This document shows, one piece after another, positions 13,800-21,439 of a DNA stretch of 26,765 nt. Below the pieces are notes generated by a model. That model had not been told where the DNA came from. It ran no database searches and worked only from the letters and a program-made list of their open reading frames with translations. The stretch is from JBFMAP01 sp964632135. Its GTDB lineage: Archaea; Micrarchaeota; Micrarchaeia; Burarchaeales; JBFMAP01. Position 1 is the stretch's first letter, and each line of letters begins with the position of its first letter. The DNA lies in contig CAZWEI010000010.1 in the NCBI GenBank assembly GCA_964632135.1, forward strand, positions 1-26,765, read 5' to 3'. A program made the position numbers and the translations under genes.

Positions 13800-14197
13800 T
13801 GAAAGGGCTTGGCACTCACATCACAAAGACGCTTTCAACAGGCTCGCGCCTGGTGTGCGACGACAACAGCGGGGCGAAGATAGTGCAGATCATAGGAGTG
13901 AAGGGCTGGAAGGGAAAGAGGGGCGAGTATCCGAAAGTGGGGATCGGCGATACCGTGATAGTCGCCGTGAAAGCCGGGAAGCCCGAGATGGTGAAGAAAA
14001 TCGAGAGGGCGGTCATCATCCGCCAGAGGAAAGAGATACACAGGCCGAACGGGAGCAGGATGCAGTTCGAGGACAACGCGGTCGTGCTCATCGACGATCA
14101 GGGGCTCCCGAAAGGAACCGAAATCAAGGGCGCGATTGCGCGCGAGGTCGCGGAAAGATTCCCTAAAGTTGCAGCAATCGCTGCGGCAGTCGTTTGA
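13799..14197 (+). CDS. rpl14: 50S ribosomal protein L14 (uL14)
   Basis: uL14 is a beta-barrel protein at the subunit interface. The protein has 132 residues, normal for archaea. Its signature segments are GSRLVCDDNSGAKIVQIIGV, GDTVIVAVKAGKPEMVKK, and VIIRQRKEIHRPNGSRMQFEDNAVVLIDDQG. It starts within the S17 stop codon (TGATG), which suggests coupled translation. Confidence 0.96.
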   Translation: MKGLGTHITKTLSTGSRLVCDDNSGAKIVQIIGVKGWKGKRGEYPKVGIGDTVIVAVKAGKPEMVKKIERAVIIRQRKEIHRPNGSRMQFEDNAVVLIDDQGLPKGTEIKGAIAREVAERFPKVAAIAAAVV

Positions 14198-14199
14198 TG

Positions 14200-14225
14200 T
14201 TTAGTGTTGAAATTTAGTGTTGAAA
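14200..14225 (+). repeat. Exact 13-bp tandem duplication before L24
   Basis: The unit tttagtgttgaaa occurs twice head to tail in the L14-L24 spacer. It duplicates a GTGTTGA motif and may simply be slippage in an SD-like spacer. Confidence 0.7.
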
Positions 14226-14235
14226 TGGTGTGAAT

Positions 14236-14613
14236 ATGCTCACGAACTCAAAACAACCGAGAAAACAGAGAAAGGCGCGCTTCGAGGCGCGCCTGCACGA
14301 GCGGCAGCATCTCGCGCACGCGCACATTTCGAAGGAACTGCGCGCGAAACTGAAAACTAAACGAAGGAGCATCGAGGTTCGCAAGGGCGACCGCGTGAAA
14401 ATATTGCGCGGTGAGCACAAGGGCAAATCAGGAAAGGTCACGCGCGTTGATTTGAACGACCTCAAAATTTATGTTGAGGGCGCTCTTCACAGGAAGGCAA
14501 AGGGGAACGAGGTTCCCGCACCCGTCGACCCGTCAAACGTTGTTATTGTTGATGCGGATTTCGGGGACAAGTGGAGGAAGAAGATACTCGAGAGGTCCGC
14601 GAAAGTTGCGTGA
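14236..14613 (+). CDS. rpl24: 50S ribosomal protein L24 (uL24)
   Basis: uL24 is an assembly initiator with a KOW motif. The protein has 125 residues from the ATG at 14236; a GTG two codons earlier is an alternative. The archaeal N-terminus KQPRKQRKARFEARLHERQ leads into the KOW domain (VRKGDRVKILRGEHKGKSGKVTRVDLNDLKIYVEG). GGTGTGA lies at good distance before the chosen ATG. Confidence 0.95.
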   Translation: MLTNSKQPRKQRKARFEARLHERQHLAHAHISKELRAKLKTKRRSIEVRKGDRVKILRGEHKGKSGKVTRVDLNDLKIYVEGALHRKAKGNEVPAPVDPSNVVIVDADFGDKWRKKILERSAKVA

Positions 14614-14643
14614 ATTGCGTGAGTTGTATTACAAGGTGAAAAT

Positions 14644-15342
14644 ATGGCGAAAAAAGGAGGCTCGGCGCATCTGAAGAGAATCTCTGTTCCGAAGTTCATG
14701 TTCATTCGAAGAAAGGAATCCGTCTGGCTCGCGAAGCCGTCCCCGGGCGCGCACAAACTGCGCGATTCGGTACCGCTTCTCGTGGTGGTGCGCGACCTTC
14801 TGAAAATCGCGGACGATTCGCGCGAGGCGAGGAAAGTCATAAAGACCGGCGAGGTGCTCGTTGACGGAAAGAGGACTAGAAACGAGCGCGCGCCCGTCGG
14901 GCTCATGGATGTACTCAGCATCCCGAAGATGAAAAAATATTTCCGCGTGCTCCTGGACACAAAGGAGCGCGTGAAACTCGTGGAAATCGGTGAGGGGCAG
15001 GCGAAGTTCAAGGTCGGGAAAATACTCGCCAAGCGCACGGCGCCAGGAGGGAAACTTCAAATCTCCCTTCACGATGGAAGGAGCGTTCTAACCACTGATT
15101 TGCACAGGGTTGGCGACAGCGTGAAACTGTCCGTTCCCGAGCAGAAAATCGAGGCGGCATACAAGCTCGAGCCTGGCGCGCGCTGCCTGATCACGCGCGG
15201 AAAGCACGCCGGGGAGATTGCCGTTGTCGATGAGATATTCCAGGGGAGCGAGGCGCGCGAGGCAGAGGCGAAACTGCATACTGACGCTGGCTCGTTCATC
15301 ACCGTTAAAAAATACCTGTTCATTGTAGGCGATAACCTATGA
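14644..15342 (+). CDS. rps4e: 30S ribosomal protein S4e
   Basis: S4e is an archaeal/eukaryotic-specific small-subunit protein. The protein has 232 residues. The order is a basic N-terminus (HLKRISVPKFMFIRRKESVWLAKPSPGAHK), an S4-like RNA-binding domain (IKTGEVLVDGKRTRNERAPVGLMDVL), and a C-terminal KOW-type domain (ARCLITRGKHAGEIAVVDEI). Its stop overlaps the L5 start by 4 bp. Confidence 0.96.
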   Translation: MAKKGGSAHLKRISVPKFMFIRRKESVWLAKPSPGAHKLRDSVPLLVVVRDLLKIADDSREARKVIKTGEVLVDGKRTRNERAPVGLMDVLSIPKMKKYFRVLLDTKERVKLVEIGEGQAKFKVGKILAKRTAPGGKLQISLHDGRSVLTTDLHRVGDSVKLSVPEQKIEAAYKLEPGARCLITRGKHAGEIAVVDEIFQGSEAREAEAKLHTDAGSFITVKKYLFIVGDNL

Positions 15343-15842
15343 GCATGAACGAAATTAGAATTGAAAAAGTCACGCTGAACATAGGCGTGGGCGAGGGGGG
15401 GCAGAAATTGGAGAACGCGAAAGTCCTGCTCGAGCGGCTCAGCGGAAGGAAGGCGGTGCCCACTGCTGCGCGCGTCAGAAATCCGGTGTTCAAGATAAGA
15501 CAGGGAGAACCGATAGGCACGAAAGTGACGCTCCGGAAGGCCACTGCGCTCGAGTTCCTGAAGAAGGCGCTCGATTCATTAGATTCCAAACTTCCCACGC
15601 GTGTGTTCGACAATTCCGGCAATTTCGCTTTTGGCATCAAGGAGTACATCGATTTCCCAGGAGCGAAGTACGACCCGAAAATCGGGATACTCGGGTTCGA
15701 CGTGTGCGTCACGCTCTCGCGGCCAGGGAAGCGCGTCGAGGTCAGGAGGAGGGCGCGCGCACGAATCCCACACGCGCACCGCGTGAAAAAGGAGGAGGCG
15801 ATGGAATTCGTGAGGAAGAATTTCAACGTTACGATTGAATGA
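15339..15842 (+). CDS. rpl5: 50S ribosomal protein L5 (uL5)
   Basis: uL5 binds 5S rRNA in the central protuberance. The protein has 167 residues. Family segments are IEKVTLNIGVGEGGQKLENAKVLLERLSGRK, the NFAFGIKEYIDFPGAKYDPKIGILGFDVCVTLSRPGKRV stretch, and the basic RARARIPHAHRVKKEEA. The ATG overlaps the S4e stop. Confidence 0.96.
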   Translation: MSMNEIRIEKVTLNIGVGEGGQKLENAKVLLERLSGRKAVPTAARVRNPVFKIRQGEPIGTKVTLRKATALEFLKKALDSLDSKLPTRVFDNSGNFAFGIKEYIDFPGAKYDPKIGILGFDVCVTLSRPGKRVEVRRRARARIPHAHRVKKEEAMEFVRKNFNVTIE

Positions 15843-15869
15843 TGATTGAATAATCATGTGGTGGGTTTG

Positions 15870-16052
15870 ATGGTTGGAAGAAAGAAAACGCAATTCAGCG
15901 AGAAAAAATACGAATCGAAGTTCAAGGGAAGAGGCAACAGGAAGTGCCGGTTCTGCGGCAATGCGCGAGGGCTCATCCGCAAGTACCGCCTTTTCGTCTG
16001 CAGGAGATGCTTCCGCGAGGTAGGGGAGCAGCTCGGGTTCAGGACATTTTAA
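15870..16052 (+). CDS. rps14: 30S ribosomal protein S14, zinc-binding type (uS14)
   Basis: uS14 sits in the 30S head. The protein has 60 residues from the ATG at 15870; the frame can be extended 8 codons upstream but not with family similarity. A four-Cys zinc site is intact: C-R-F-C (26-29) and C-R-R-C (44-47), with GLIRKYRLFV between. The end REVGEQLGFRTF is typical. Confidence 0.95.
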   Translation: MVGRKKTQFSEKKYESKFKGRGNRKCRFCGNARGLIRKYRLFVCRRCFREVGEQLGFRTF

Positions 16053-16067
16053 TGTTAGGGGGATTTT

Positions 16068-16457
16068 ATGGCTAACGATCCGCTGTCGGACGCGCTCAAC
16101 ACGATAAAGACGCACGAGATTGTCGGTAAGCGTGATTGCGCGCTCCGTCCTGCTTCGAAACTCATACGCGAGGTGCTGTTCATATTCCAGAAGCACAACT
16201 ACATCGGCGAGTTCGAGTTTATTGACGACGGGAAATCCGGCTCGTTCAAGGTGCAACTGCTTGGCAGGATAAACAAATGCTCGACAATAACCCCGAGGTT
16301 CGCGGTGAAGAAGGAGCAGTGGAGCAAGTGGGAGCAGAGGTACATCCCGAGCGAGGACTTCGGAATCCTCATCGTCTCCACACCGCTCGGGCTCATGACG
16401 AACGCGGACGCGAAGGAAAAGAAAATCGGCGGAAGGCTCATCGCGTATGTATATTAG
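16068..16457 (+). CDS. rps8: 30S ribosomal protein S8 (uS8)
   Basis: uS8 organises the central domain of 16S rRNA. The protein has 129 residues, with DPLSDALNTIKTHEIVGK at the start and the archaeal C-terminal signature PSEDFGILIVSTPLGLMTNADAKEKKIGGRLIAYVY. AGGGGGATTTT precedes the ATG, one of the stronger ribosome-binding sites in the operon. Confidence 0.96.
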   Translation: MANDPLSDALNTIKTHEIVGKRDCALRPASKLIREVLFIFQKHNYIGEFEFIDDGKSGSFKVQLLGRINKCSTITPRFAVKKEQWSKWEQRYIPSEDFGILIVSTPLGLMTNADAKEKKIGGRLIAYVY

Positions 16458-16481
16458 TTGTGATTGGTGCTTGGTGTTCAA

Positions 16482-16973
16482 ATGGCGAAAATCCCCCCCG
16501 AAACGGAAGTGGTCGTTGATGGGAACAAGGTTTCTGTCAAGGGAAAGAAGGGGAAACTCGAGAGAAAATTCAGCGTGAAGGGCGCGCACATCGAGAAGAA
16601 AAACGACGAAATCGTCGTCTCGTGCAGCGACCTCTGCCTCTCGAACACCATCGAGGCGCACATAACCAACATGCTCAAGGGCGCGAGCGAGGGATTCCAC
16701 TACAACATGAAAGCGGTGTTTTCGCACTTTCCAATCTCATTTGAGGTGAAGGGAAAGCAACTGATGATAAAGAATTTCCTCGGGGAGAAAAACCCGCGCG
16801 TCGTTGAGATAGTCGGGGACACGAAAATCGAGGCAAAGGCGCAGGACGTCACCGTAAGCGGGCCGAGCAAGGAGGATGTTGGGCAGACGATAGCGAACAT
16901 AAAGCAGGCGACGCGCATAACAAAAAGGGACTCGCGCGTCTTCCAGGACGGGCTTTATGTTGTTGAGAGTTAG
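16482..16973 (+). CDS. rpl6: 50S ribosomal protein L6 (uL6)
   Basis: uL6 lies near the factor-binding site. The protein has 163 residues from the ATG at 16482; an upstream in-frame start at 16464 adds six residues that do not look like L6. It shows the duplicated L6 fold, with VDGNKVSVKGKKGKLERKF in the first half and SFEVKGKQLMIKNFLGEKNPRVVEI to VTVSGPSKEDVGQTIANIKQATRI in the second. Confidence 0.95.
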   Translation: MAKIPPETEVVVDGNKVSVKGKKGKLERKFSVKGAHIEKKNDEIVVSCSDLCLSNTIEAHITNMLKGASEGFHYNMKAVFSHFPISFEVKGKQLMIKNFLGEKNPRVVEIVGDTKIEAKAQDVTVSGPSKEDVGQTIANIKQATRITKRDSRVFQDGLYVVES

Positions 16974-16981
16974 GGATGTTT

Positions 16982-17335
16982 ATGGAAAAAAAGCTAAAGA
17001 AAAGGACCCACCCGAAGTTCTTCAGGTCGAACTTCGGAAGGAAGGAGCGGAAGCGCGTGAAGGACAACTGGAGGAAGCCGCGCGGGGTCGACAACAAGAA
17101 AAGGCTGAAGATAAAATGGATGGGCGCGGAGCCGAACATCGGCTGGAAGAACCCGGAGCAGATTCGCGGTCTCCACCCGAGCGGCGCGAGGGAGGTCCTC
17201 GTTCACAACGTCCAGGAGCTCGACGGTGTTGAGCAGGGCTGCGTTATTCGCATTGCGCGCGGAGTGGGAAAGAAGAAGCGCGCGATGATAACGGACGAGG
17301 CCGCGAACATGGGCCTCAGGGTCTTGAACGCCTAA
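16982..17335 (+). CDS. rpl32e: 50S ribosomal protein L32e (eL32)
   Basis: eL32 is an archaeal/eukaryotic large-subunit protein. The protein has 117 residues from the ATG at 16982; the ATG at 16976 would add two. The core is KRTHPKFFRSNFGRKERKRVKDNWRKPRGVDNKKRLK followed by IGWKNPEQIRGLHPSGAREVLVHNVQEL. The start choice rests on the GGGAT a few bases upstream. Confidence 0.94.
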   Translation: MEKKLKKRTHPKFFRSNFGRKERKRVKDNWRKPRGVDNKKRLKIKWMGAEPNIGWKNPEQIRGLHPSGAREVLVHNVQELDGVEQGCVIRIARGVGKKKRAMITDEAANMGLRVLNA

Positions 17336-17347
17336 AGAGGTGGTTCT

Positions 17348-17584
17348 ATGCCAAGGAAAAAACCGAAAGAAGATGAAAAAGTTGAGGTGGAATACGCGCC
17401 GAGAAGGCGAGGGCTTGGTTTCAGGTGGTGTTTCGGGGTTTTACTGCTCGTGGTCGGGCTTCTTTGGCTGCTCGCGAGATACGGGATAGTCAGAATGGAG
17501 TTCGGCGTGCTGTGCCCTGTCCTCCTGATAATACTTGGAATATTGCTCATATTCAAAAGCGTGGGCAGGGGCGGATGCTGTTAA
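17348..17584 (+). CDS. Small two-helix membrane protein within the spc operon
   Basis: The protein has 78 residues: a basic, charged N-terminus (about 1-26), a transmembrane helix (WCFGVLLLVVGLLWLLARYGIV), a short turn with M-E-F-G, a second helix (VLCPVLLIILGILLIF), and a short C-terminus ending G-R-G-G-C-C. The helix pattern recalls the small LiaI/LiaF-like or DUF5668-type membrane domain, but I would not assign it. GAGGTGGTT lies before the ATG. It sits between L32e and L19e, which are normally adjacent, so it is an intruder with good signals and operon-like spacing (12 bp before). Its role is unknown. Confidence 0.72.
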   Translation: MPRKKPKEDEKVEVEYAPRRRGLGFRWCFGVLLLVVGLLWLLARYGIVRMEFGVLCPVLLIILGILLIFKSVGRGGCC

Positions 17585-17614
17585 TTGCCGAATGTTGTTC
17601 GTGAGGTTAGAAAA

Positions 17615-18061
17615 ATGTCGATGAAAACAGTGCGTCGCGTGGCGTCCGGGGTTCTGAAGTGCGGGGAAAGCAGGATAAGGATCCGGCCAGCGGACGCGAA
17701 GAAGGCAGAGGACGCTCTCACGCGCGACGACATCCGCGCGCTCGTGAAGCAGGGCGTCGTTTATGCGCTTCCGAAAAGAGGAGTCTCTCGCGCGCGCGCC
17801 AGGGAGAAGCAGGCGAAACTGAGGCGCGGGAGAAGGAGGGGGATGGGCTCGCGCAAAGGCAAGAAATACGCGGGCGTGCCGCGCAAGATGATATGGATGA
17901 GCAAGGTGCGCGCGCAGAGGGCGTTGCTCCGCGAGCTCAGCGATTCGGGAAAGCTTCTCGGGAACTACAGGGATATCTACCGGATGGTGAAGGGGCGCGC
18001 GTTCCGCTCAAAGGAGGCAATGCTCTCGCACCTGAAGGACAGCAATCTCATAAAAAAATAA
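17615..18061 (+). CDS. rpl19e: 50S ribosomal protein L19e (eL19)
   Basis: eL19 makes a eukaryote/archaea-type bridge to the small subunit. The protein has 148 residues from the ATG at 17615, preceded by GAGGTTAG; the open frame reaches a TTG at 17585 but those residues do not fit the family. Core segments are MKTVRRVASGVLKCGESRIRI, the basic stretch SRARAREKQAKLRRGRRRGMGSRKG, and WMSKVRAQRALLRELSDSGKL. Confidence 0.95.
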   Translation: MSMKTVRRVASGVLKCGESRIRIRPADAKKAEDALTRDDIRALVKQGVVYALPKRGVSRARAREKQAKLRRGRRRGMGSRKGKKYAGVPRKMIWMSKVRAQRALLRELSDSGKLLGNYRDIYRMVKGRAFRSKEAMLSHLKDSNLIKK

Positions 18062-18090
18062 TCCGTGATTGATGATTGATACGTGATAAT

Positions 18091-18705
18091 ATGGCAAAGG
18101 CAACAGGACCGAAATACAGCGTGAAATTCAGGCGGAGAAGGGATTCCCTTACCAATTACCCGAAGAGGCTCGCGCTCGTGAAATCAGGAAAGCCGCGCCT
18201 CGTGGTCAGGAAAAGCCAGAAACACATACTCGTGCAGTTCATAACCTACGCGGACAGCGGGGACCGCACGCTCGCCTGCGCGCACTCAAAGGAGCTCGAG
18301 AAAATGGGCTGGCCGGCGAGGAGCAACGCGCCCACCGCGTACCTCACGGGTCTGCTCGGGGGAAGGCGCGCGCTTGCCTCTGGCATAAATGAAGTCGTAT
18401 TCGACATCGGGCTCAACGCGCCCACGAAAGGCGCAATCGTTTTTGCTGCGCTCAAGGGCGTGCTCGATGCAGGAGTGAAGGCAAATGCAGGCGAGGGGTT
18501 GTTCAATGCGGAAAGGATAAAGGGCGCGCACATAACAGCATACGCGAGCGCTCTTAAGGCAAAGGACGCGCAGGCGTACGAGAAGAGGTTTTCCGCTTAC
18601 ATAAAGGCAGGCGTCTCGCCCGAATCACTGGGCGAGCTTTTCGAAAAGATGAAGGAAGCAGTTATGAAAACTGATGTTTCAAAAAAATCAAAATCTGAAA
18701 AATAA
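18091..18705 (+). CDS. rpl18: 50S ribosomal protein L18 (uL18)
   Basis: uL18 binds 5S rRNA together with uL5. The protein has 204 residues from the ATG at 18091, which has GTGATA just before it; an upstream ATG at 18076 adds five residues. The archaeal N-terminus (KYSVKFRRRRDSLTNYPKRLALVKSGKPRLVVRKS) and the core (GLLGGRRALASGINEVVFDIGLNAPTKGA) are clear. Confidence 0.95.
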   Translation: MAKATGPKYSVKFRRRRDSLTNYPKRLALVKSGKPRLVVRKSQKHILVQFITYADSGDRTLACAHSKELEKMGWPARSNAPTAYLTGLLGGRRALASGINEVVFDIGLNAPTKGAIVFAALKGVLDAGVKANAGEGLFNAERIKGAHITAYASALKAKDAQAYEKRFSAYIKAGVSPESLGELFEKMKEAVMKTDVSKKSKSEK

Positions 18706-18719
18706 TTGGGTGATAACTG

Positions 18720-19556
18720 GTGAAAAGGATAAGGCGCGGTGAGAAAAGGAAGAGGGAGTTCGAGGAGCGGACGCGCGGCAGGAGGGATTCGGATGCGTTC
18801 GATGAGGCGGCCGATTGGGTCCCGAAAACCGATATTGGCAGGAGGGTTAAGAGCAAAGAGATTACGACGATAGAACAGATATTCGAGTTGGGAAAGCCGA
18901 TCATCGAGCACCAGATTGTTGATATCTTGCTTCCGAACCTTCGCGATGAGGTGATTAAGGTTTCAATGACGCAGAGGATGACCGACTGCGGAAGGAAGTC
19001 CCAGTTCCGCGCGGTCGTGCTTGTGGGCGACGGCGCAGGGCATCTCGGCATCGGCGCGGGAAAGGCGGACGAGACTAAGCCTGCGATCGAGACGGCAATC
19101 AAGCACGCGAAAAGAAACGTGATTCACGTTCCCCTCGGCTGCGGCTCCTGGGAGTGCGGATGCGGACAGAAGCACACGCTCCCGATTGTTTCAACAGGAA
19201 AAAACGGAAGCGTGATAATCACGCTAAAGCCCGCGCCCCGGGGCGTGGGCATCGTCGCGAACGAGGTCGTGCGGAAGGTTCTTGGAATGGCGGGCGTTAA
19301 GGATGCGTGGAGCTTTGCGCGCGGACGCACGCGCGGGATGTACAACACGGCTATGGCTGTTTTCAACGCGCTCGAGAACCTGAACAAGATGAAATACAAG
19401 GGAGACTGGGAGACGACGGCAGAGGCGGTCGCGATGGAGAAAAAACCGGAAACAGGAGCGCAAACTACAACAGACGCGCCAGCAACCACGCAAACAACCG
19501 CGACAGACGCGCCAACAGAAAACACCGCGCCAACCACTCCTACGGTTGAGAGTTGA
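18720..19556 (+). CDS. rps5: 30S ribosomal protein S5 (uS5) with Thr/Ala-rich tail
   Basis: uS5 shapes the mRNA entry tunnel and affects decoding accuracy. The protein has 278 residues from a GTG start. The dsRBD-like first half (MTDCGRKSQFRAVVLVGDGAGHLGIGAGKADE) and the second domain (LKPAPRGVGIVANEVVRKVLGMAGVKDAWSFARGRTRGMYN) are complete. After about residue 238 there is a 40-residue Thr/Ala/Pro low-complexity tail with repeats of T-D-A-P, unlike the charged tails on other proteins here. L30 starts 5 bp after the stop. Confidence 0.95.
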   Translation: MKRIRRGEKRKREFEERTRGRRDSDAFDEAADWVPKTDIGRRVKSKEITTIEQIFELGKPIIEHQIVDILLPNLRDEVIKVSMTQRMTDCGRKSQFRAVVLVGDGAGHLGIGAGKADETKPAIETAIKHAKRNVIHVPLGCGSWECGCGQKHTLPIVSTGKNGSVIITLKPAPRGVGIVANEVVRKVLGMAGVKDAWSFARGRTRGMYNTAMAVFNALENLNKMKYKGDWETTAEAVAMEKKPETGAQTTTDAPATTQTTATDAPTENTAPTTPTVES

Positions 19557-19561
19557 TATTT

Positions 19562-20020
19562 ATGAAAAGAATCGCAGTAATCCGCGTTCGCGGGCAGACC
19601 GGAATCCCGCGCGAGACAAGGGACACGATGAAATTCCTCCGCATTACGCGAGTCAACCACTGTAGTATGATCACGGACATCCCGCAGTATTTGGGGATGC
19701 TTCACGCGTGCAAGGACTACGTCACCTGGGGCGACATCGACGAGAAAACGTTCTCGCTGCTCCTGCAGAAAAGGGGCAGGCTCGTCGGCGACAAAAAACT
19801 CAGCGACAAGGATTTGGAGGGCGTCGCGGTCTCGTTTGATGATTTCGCGCGCAAGTTCATGAGCGGGGAATGCGAACTCAGCGCGCTCAAGGGGCTCAAG
19901 CAATTGTTCAGATTGAACGCGCCCAGCAAGGGCTACGAGGGGATAAAGCGGCACTATCCGCACGGCGCGCTCGGCAACAGGGGAAAGGAAATTAACGAAT
20001 TGATAAAACGAATGATGTGA
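19562..20020 (+). CDS. rpl30: 50S ribosomal protein L30 (uL30)
   Basis: uL30 is a large-subunit protein. The protein has 152 residues, the long archaeal form. The ATG at 19562 is preceded by GTTGATATTT, the same leader seen before L4 and nearly the same as before L15. Family segments are IAVIRVRGQTGIPRETRDTMKFLRITRVNHC and, at the end, LKQLFRLNAPSKGYEGIKRHYPHGALGNRG. It is followed by the unusual AT-rich gene, not by L15 directly. Confidence 0.95.
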   Translation: MKRIAVIRVRGQTGIPRETRDTMKFLRITRVNHCSMITDIPQYLGMLHACKDYVTWGDIDEKTFSLLLQKRGRLVGDKKLSDKDLEGVAVSFDDFARKFMSGECELSALKGLKQLFRLNAPSKGYEGIKRHYPHGALGNRGKEINELIKRMM

Positions 20021-20030
20021 ATGTGATAAC

Positions 20031-20834
20031 ATGACACAAATAGTTTATTCGAAAAAAGTTATTCAGCGCATGCTGAAAAAGGCAGCTAGAGAGCAAGAGG
20101 AAAAAATAGCTCGTATGACAACGCTGCCGTTGGAAACTCTTCGTAAAGATGCATTTTACTTATTTCAAAAGTTGACTCCTGGCGCTGGCGTTGACTTTGA
20201 CTTGCGGCTTGAAAAACCCCTGCAGGATACCAAATTAGAAAAAACCCTTAGAAAAATTTTATTGCATCTGTATGAACTTCGGAGACATCTAGACAGAGAG
20301 ATGGTTGCCTACCTTCTCAAAGAAAGCATGATAGACGAAAAAAAATTCTTCCTGCTTGCAAACTATGGCGCAAACAACTGTCTTGAAAAAAATATCTTCA
20401 ATGATGAGGATATCCCGCATCTCAACTCATTGTTAAACATTTTGAAAAAAATAATGATTGAAGGAGTAGCACCACAAACTGAACAGGTGATATCTAGGGA
20501 CAAATACTCCACATTTCCTTTTCTCGGACAACCGTCTTCATCTCATTTAGTGGAATCAAGTGAAAAACTAAGACAAAACGAGGAATTAAAGTTAAAAAAC
20601 CTACTCAAACAAGTTCGGAAGATGCTCCTTAAAGTTATCCCGAAAGAAACATTAACGATAATTCTTAGGCAAAGAAACGAAAACAAACTATTAACACTTA
20701 TACAACTAGGTGTCAAAGATTCCCGAACTTACTTCGGCAGCGAGGACATACCGCGCCTTCGTTTCATAAAGAATGAACTGAAAAAGCTAAAACCAAAGGT
20801 GTTTGATTCCATGCGAATCGCTGTAAGTAATTAA
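20031..20834 (+). CDS. AT-rich hypothetical protein with an internal duplication, inserted between L30 and L15
   Basis: The protein has 267 residues and I do not recognise it. Two related halves are visible: residues about 72-143 ending in N-D-E-D-I-P-H-L-N-S-L-L-N-I-L-K-K, and about 190-257 ending in G-S-E-D-I-P-R-L-R-F-I-K-N-E-L-K-K. Each has a long helix, then a short loop with E/D-D-I-P, then another helix. The prediction is all-helical and soluble, with no membrane segment or catalytic motif. Codons are AT-rich (AAA, TTA, ATA, GAA), in sharp contrast to the flanking ribosomal genes, which points to acquisition. Yet it carries the organism's GTGATA start signal and lies in frame-tight operon spacing (10 bp after L30), so it is likely expressed with the operon. 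Confidence 0.75.
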   Translation: MTQIVYSKKVIQRMLKKAAREQEEKIARMTTLPLETLRKDAFYLFQKLTPGAGVDFDLRLEKPLQDTKLEKTLRKILLHLYELRRHLDREMVAYLLKESMIDEKKFFLLANYGANNCLEKNIFNDEDIPHLNSLLNILKKIMIEGVAPQTEQVISRDKYSTFPFLGQPSSSHLVESSEKLRQNEELKLKNLLKQVRKMLLKVIPKETLTIILRQRNENKLLTLIQLGVKDSRTYFGSEDIPRLRFIKNELKKLKPKVFDSMRIAVSN

Positions 20835-20860
20835 TGGGGATGATTAACGAGTTGATATCT

Positions 20861-21427
20861 ATGGTTCGACGTCATAAAGAAAAAAACAGGAAATACCTCG
20901 GCACGCGGCACTGCGGCGGGGGCAACATAAAGAACAGGCGCGGGAAGGGTAACAAGGGAGGAAAGGGATACGCCGGCTCGCACAAGCACAAGTGGACTTA
21001 CATGGTGAAGTACGAGCCCGAGCATTTCGGCAGGCGCGGGTTCGCCTCTCTGCGCGGTCCTTCCGGCAAGGTAATCAACCTCGGCGACATCACGCGGATG
21101 ATTAAGGATGGAAAACTCGGGAAGAGCGGGGACAGGTTCAACGTTGATTTGAGCGGTTACAAGGTTCTCGGAAGCGGCGCGCTCGAGTTTCCCGTCTCGA
21201 TTAAGGCGCGCGCATTCTCGAAAAGCGCGGAGGAGAAAATCAAGGAGGCTGGGGGCGAGGCGATAACCGCGGGCGGGAAGAAGAAAGAAGAGAAAAAGGA
21301 AGAAAAAGCGCACGAGAAAAAAGAAACAGAAGAAAAGAAAGAGAAACGGGAAAATGAGAAACTGCAAGAGCAAAAGCCAAGCGCGCCAGCCTCTCCGGCA
21401 GGCGTAACGCACCTGATAAAGTCTTAA
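20861..21427 (+). CDS. rpl15: 50S ribosomal protein L15 (uL15) with charged C-terminal tail
   Basis: uL15 is a late-assembly large-subunit protein. The protein has 188 residues from the ATG at 20861, chosen because GTTGATATCT precedes it and the family starts VRRHKEKNRKYLGTRHCGGGN. An ATG at 20834 overlapping the previous stop would add nine residues. The glycine-rich GKGNKGGKGYAGSHKHKWTYM region and VNLGDIT-like segment are present. Residues from about 140 form a Lys/Glu tail. Confidence 0.94.
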   Translation: MVRRHKEKNRKYLGTRHCGGGNIKNRRGKGNKGGKGYAGSHKHKWTYMVKYEPEHFGRRGFASLRGPSGKVINLGDITRMIKDGKLGKSGDRFNVDLSGYKVLGSGALEFPVSIKARAFSKSAEEKIKEAGGEAITAGGKKKEEKKEEKAHEKKETEEKKEKRENEKLQEQKPSAPASPAGVTHLIKS

Positions 21428-21439
21428 TTGGTGGTTTGA

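Noticed and set aside
15579..16727. 382-codon minus-strand frame across L5, S14, S8 and L6
   Set aside because: It is a shadow of four well-identified genes, with no motif and no start signal.
19124..20032. 302-codon minus-strand frame opposite S5 and L30
   Set aside because: It is antisense to certain genes, and the composition reflects the reverse complement of GCG-rich codons.
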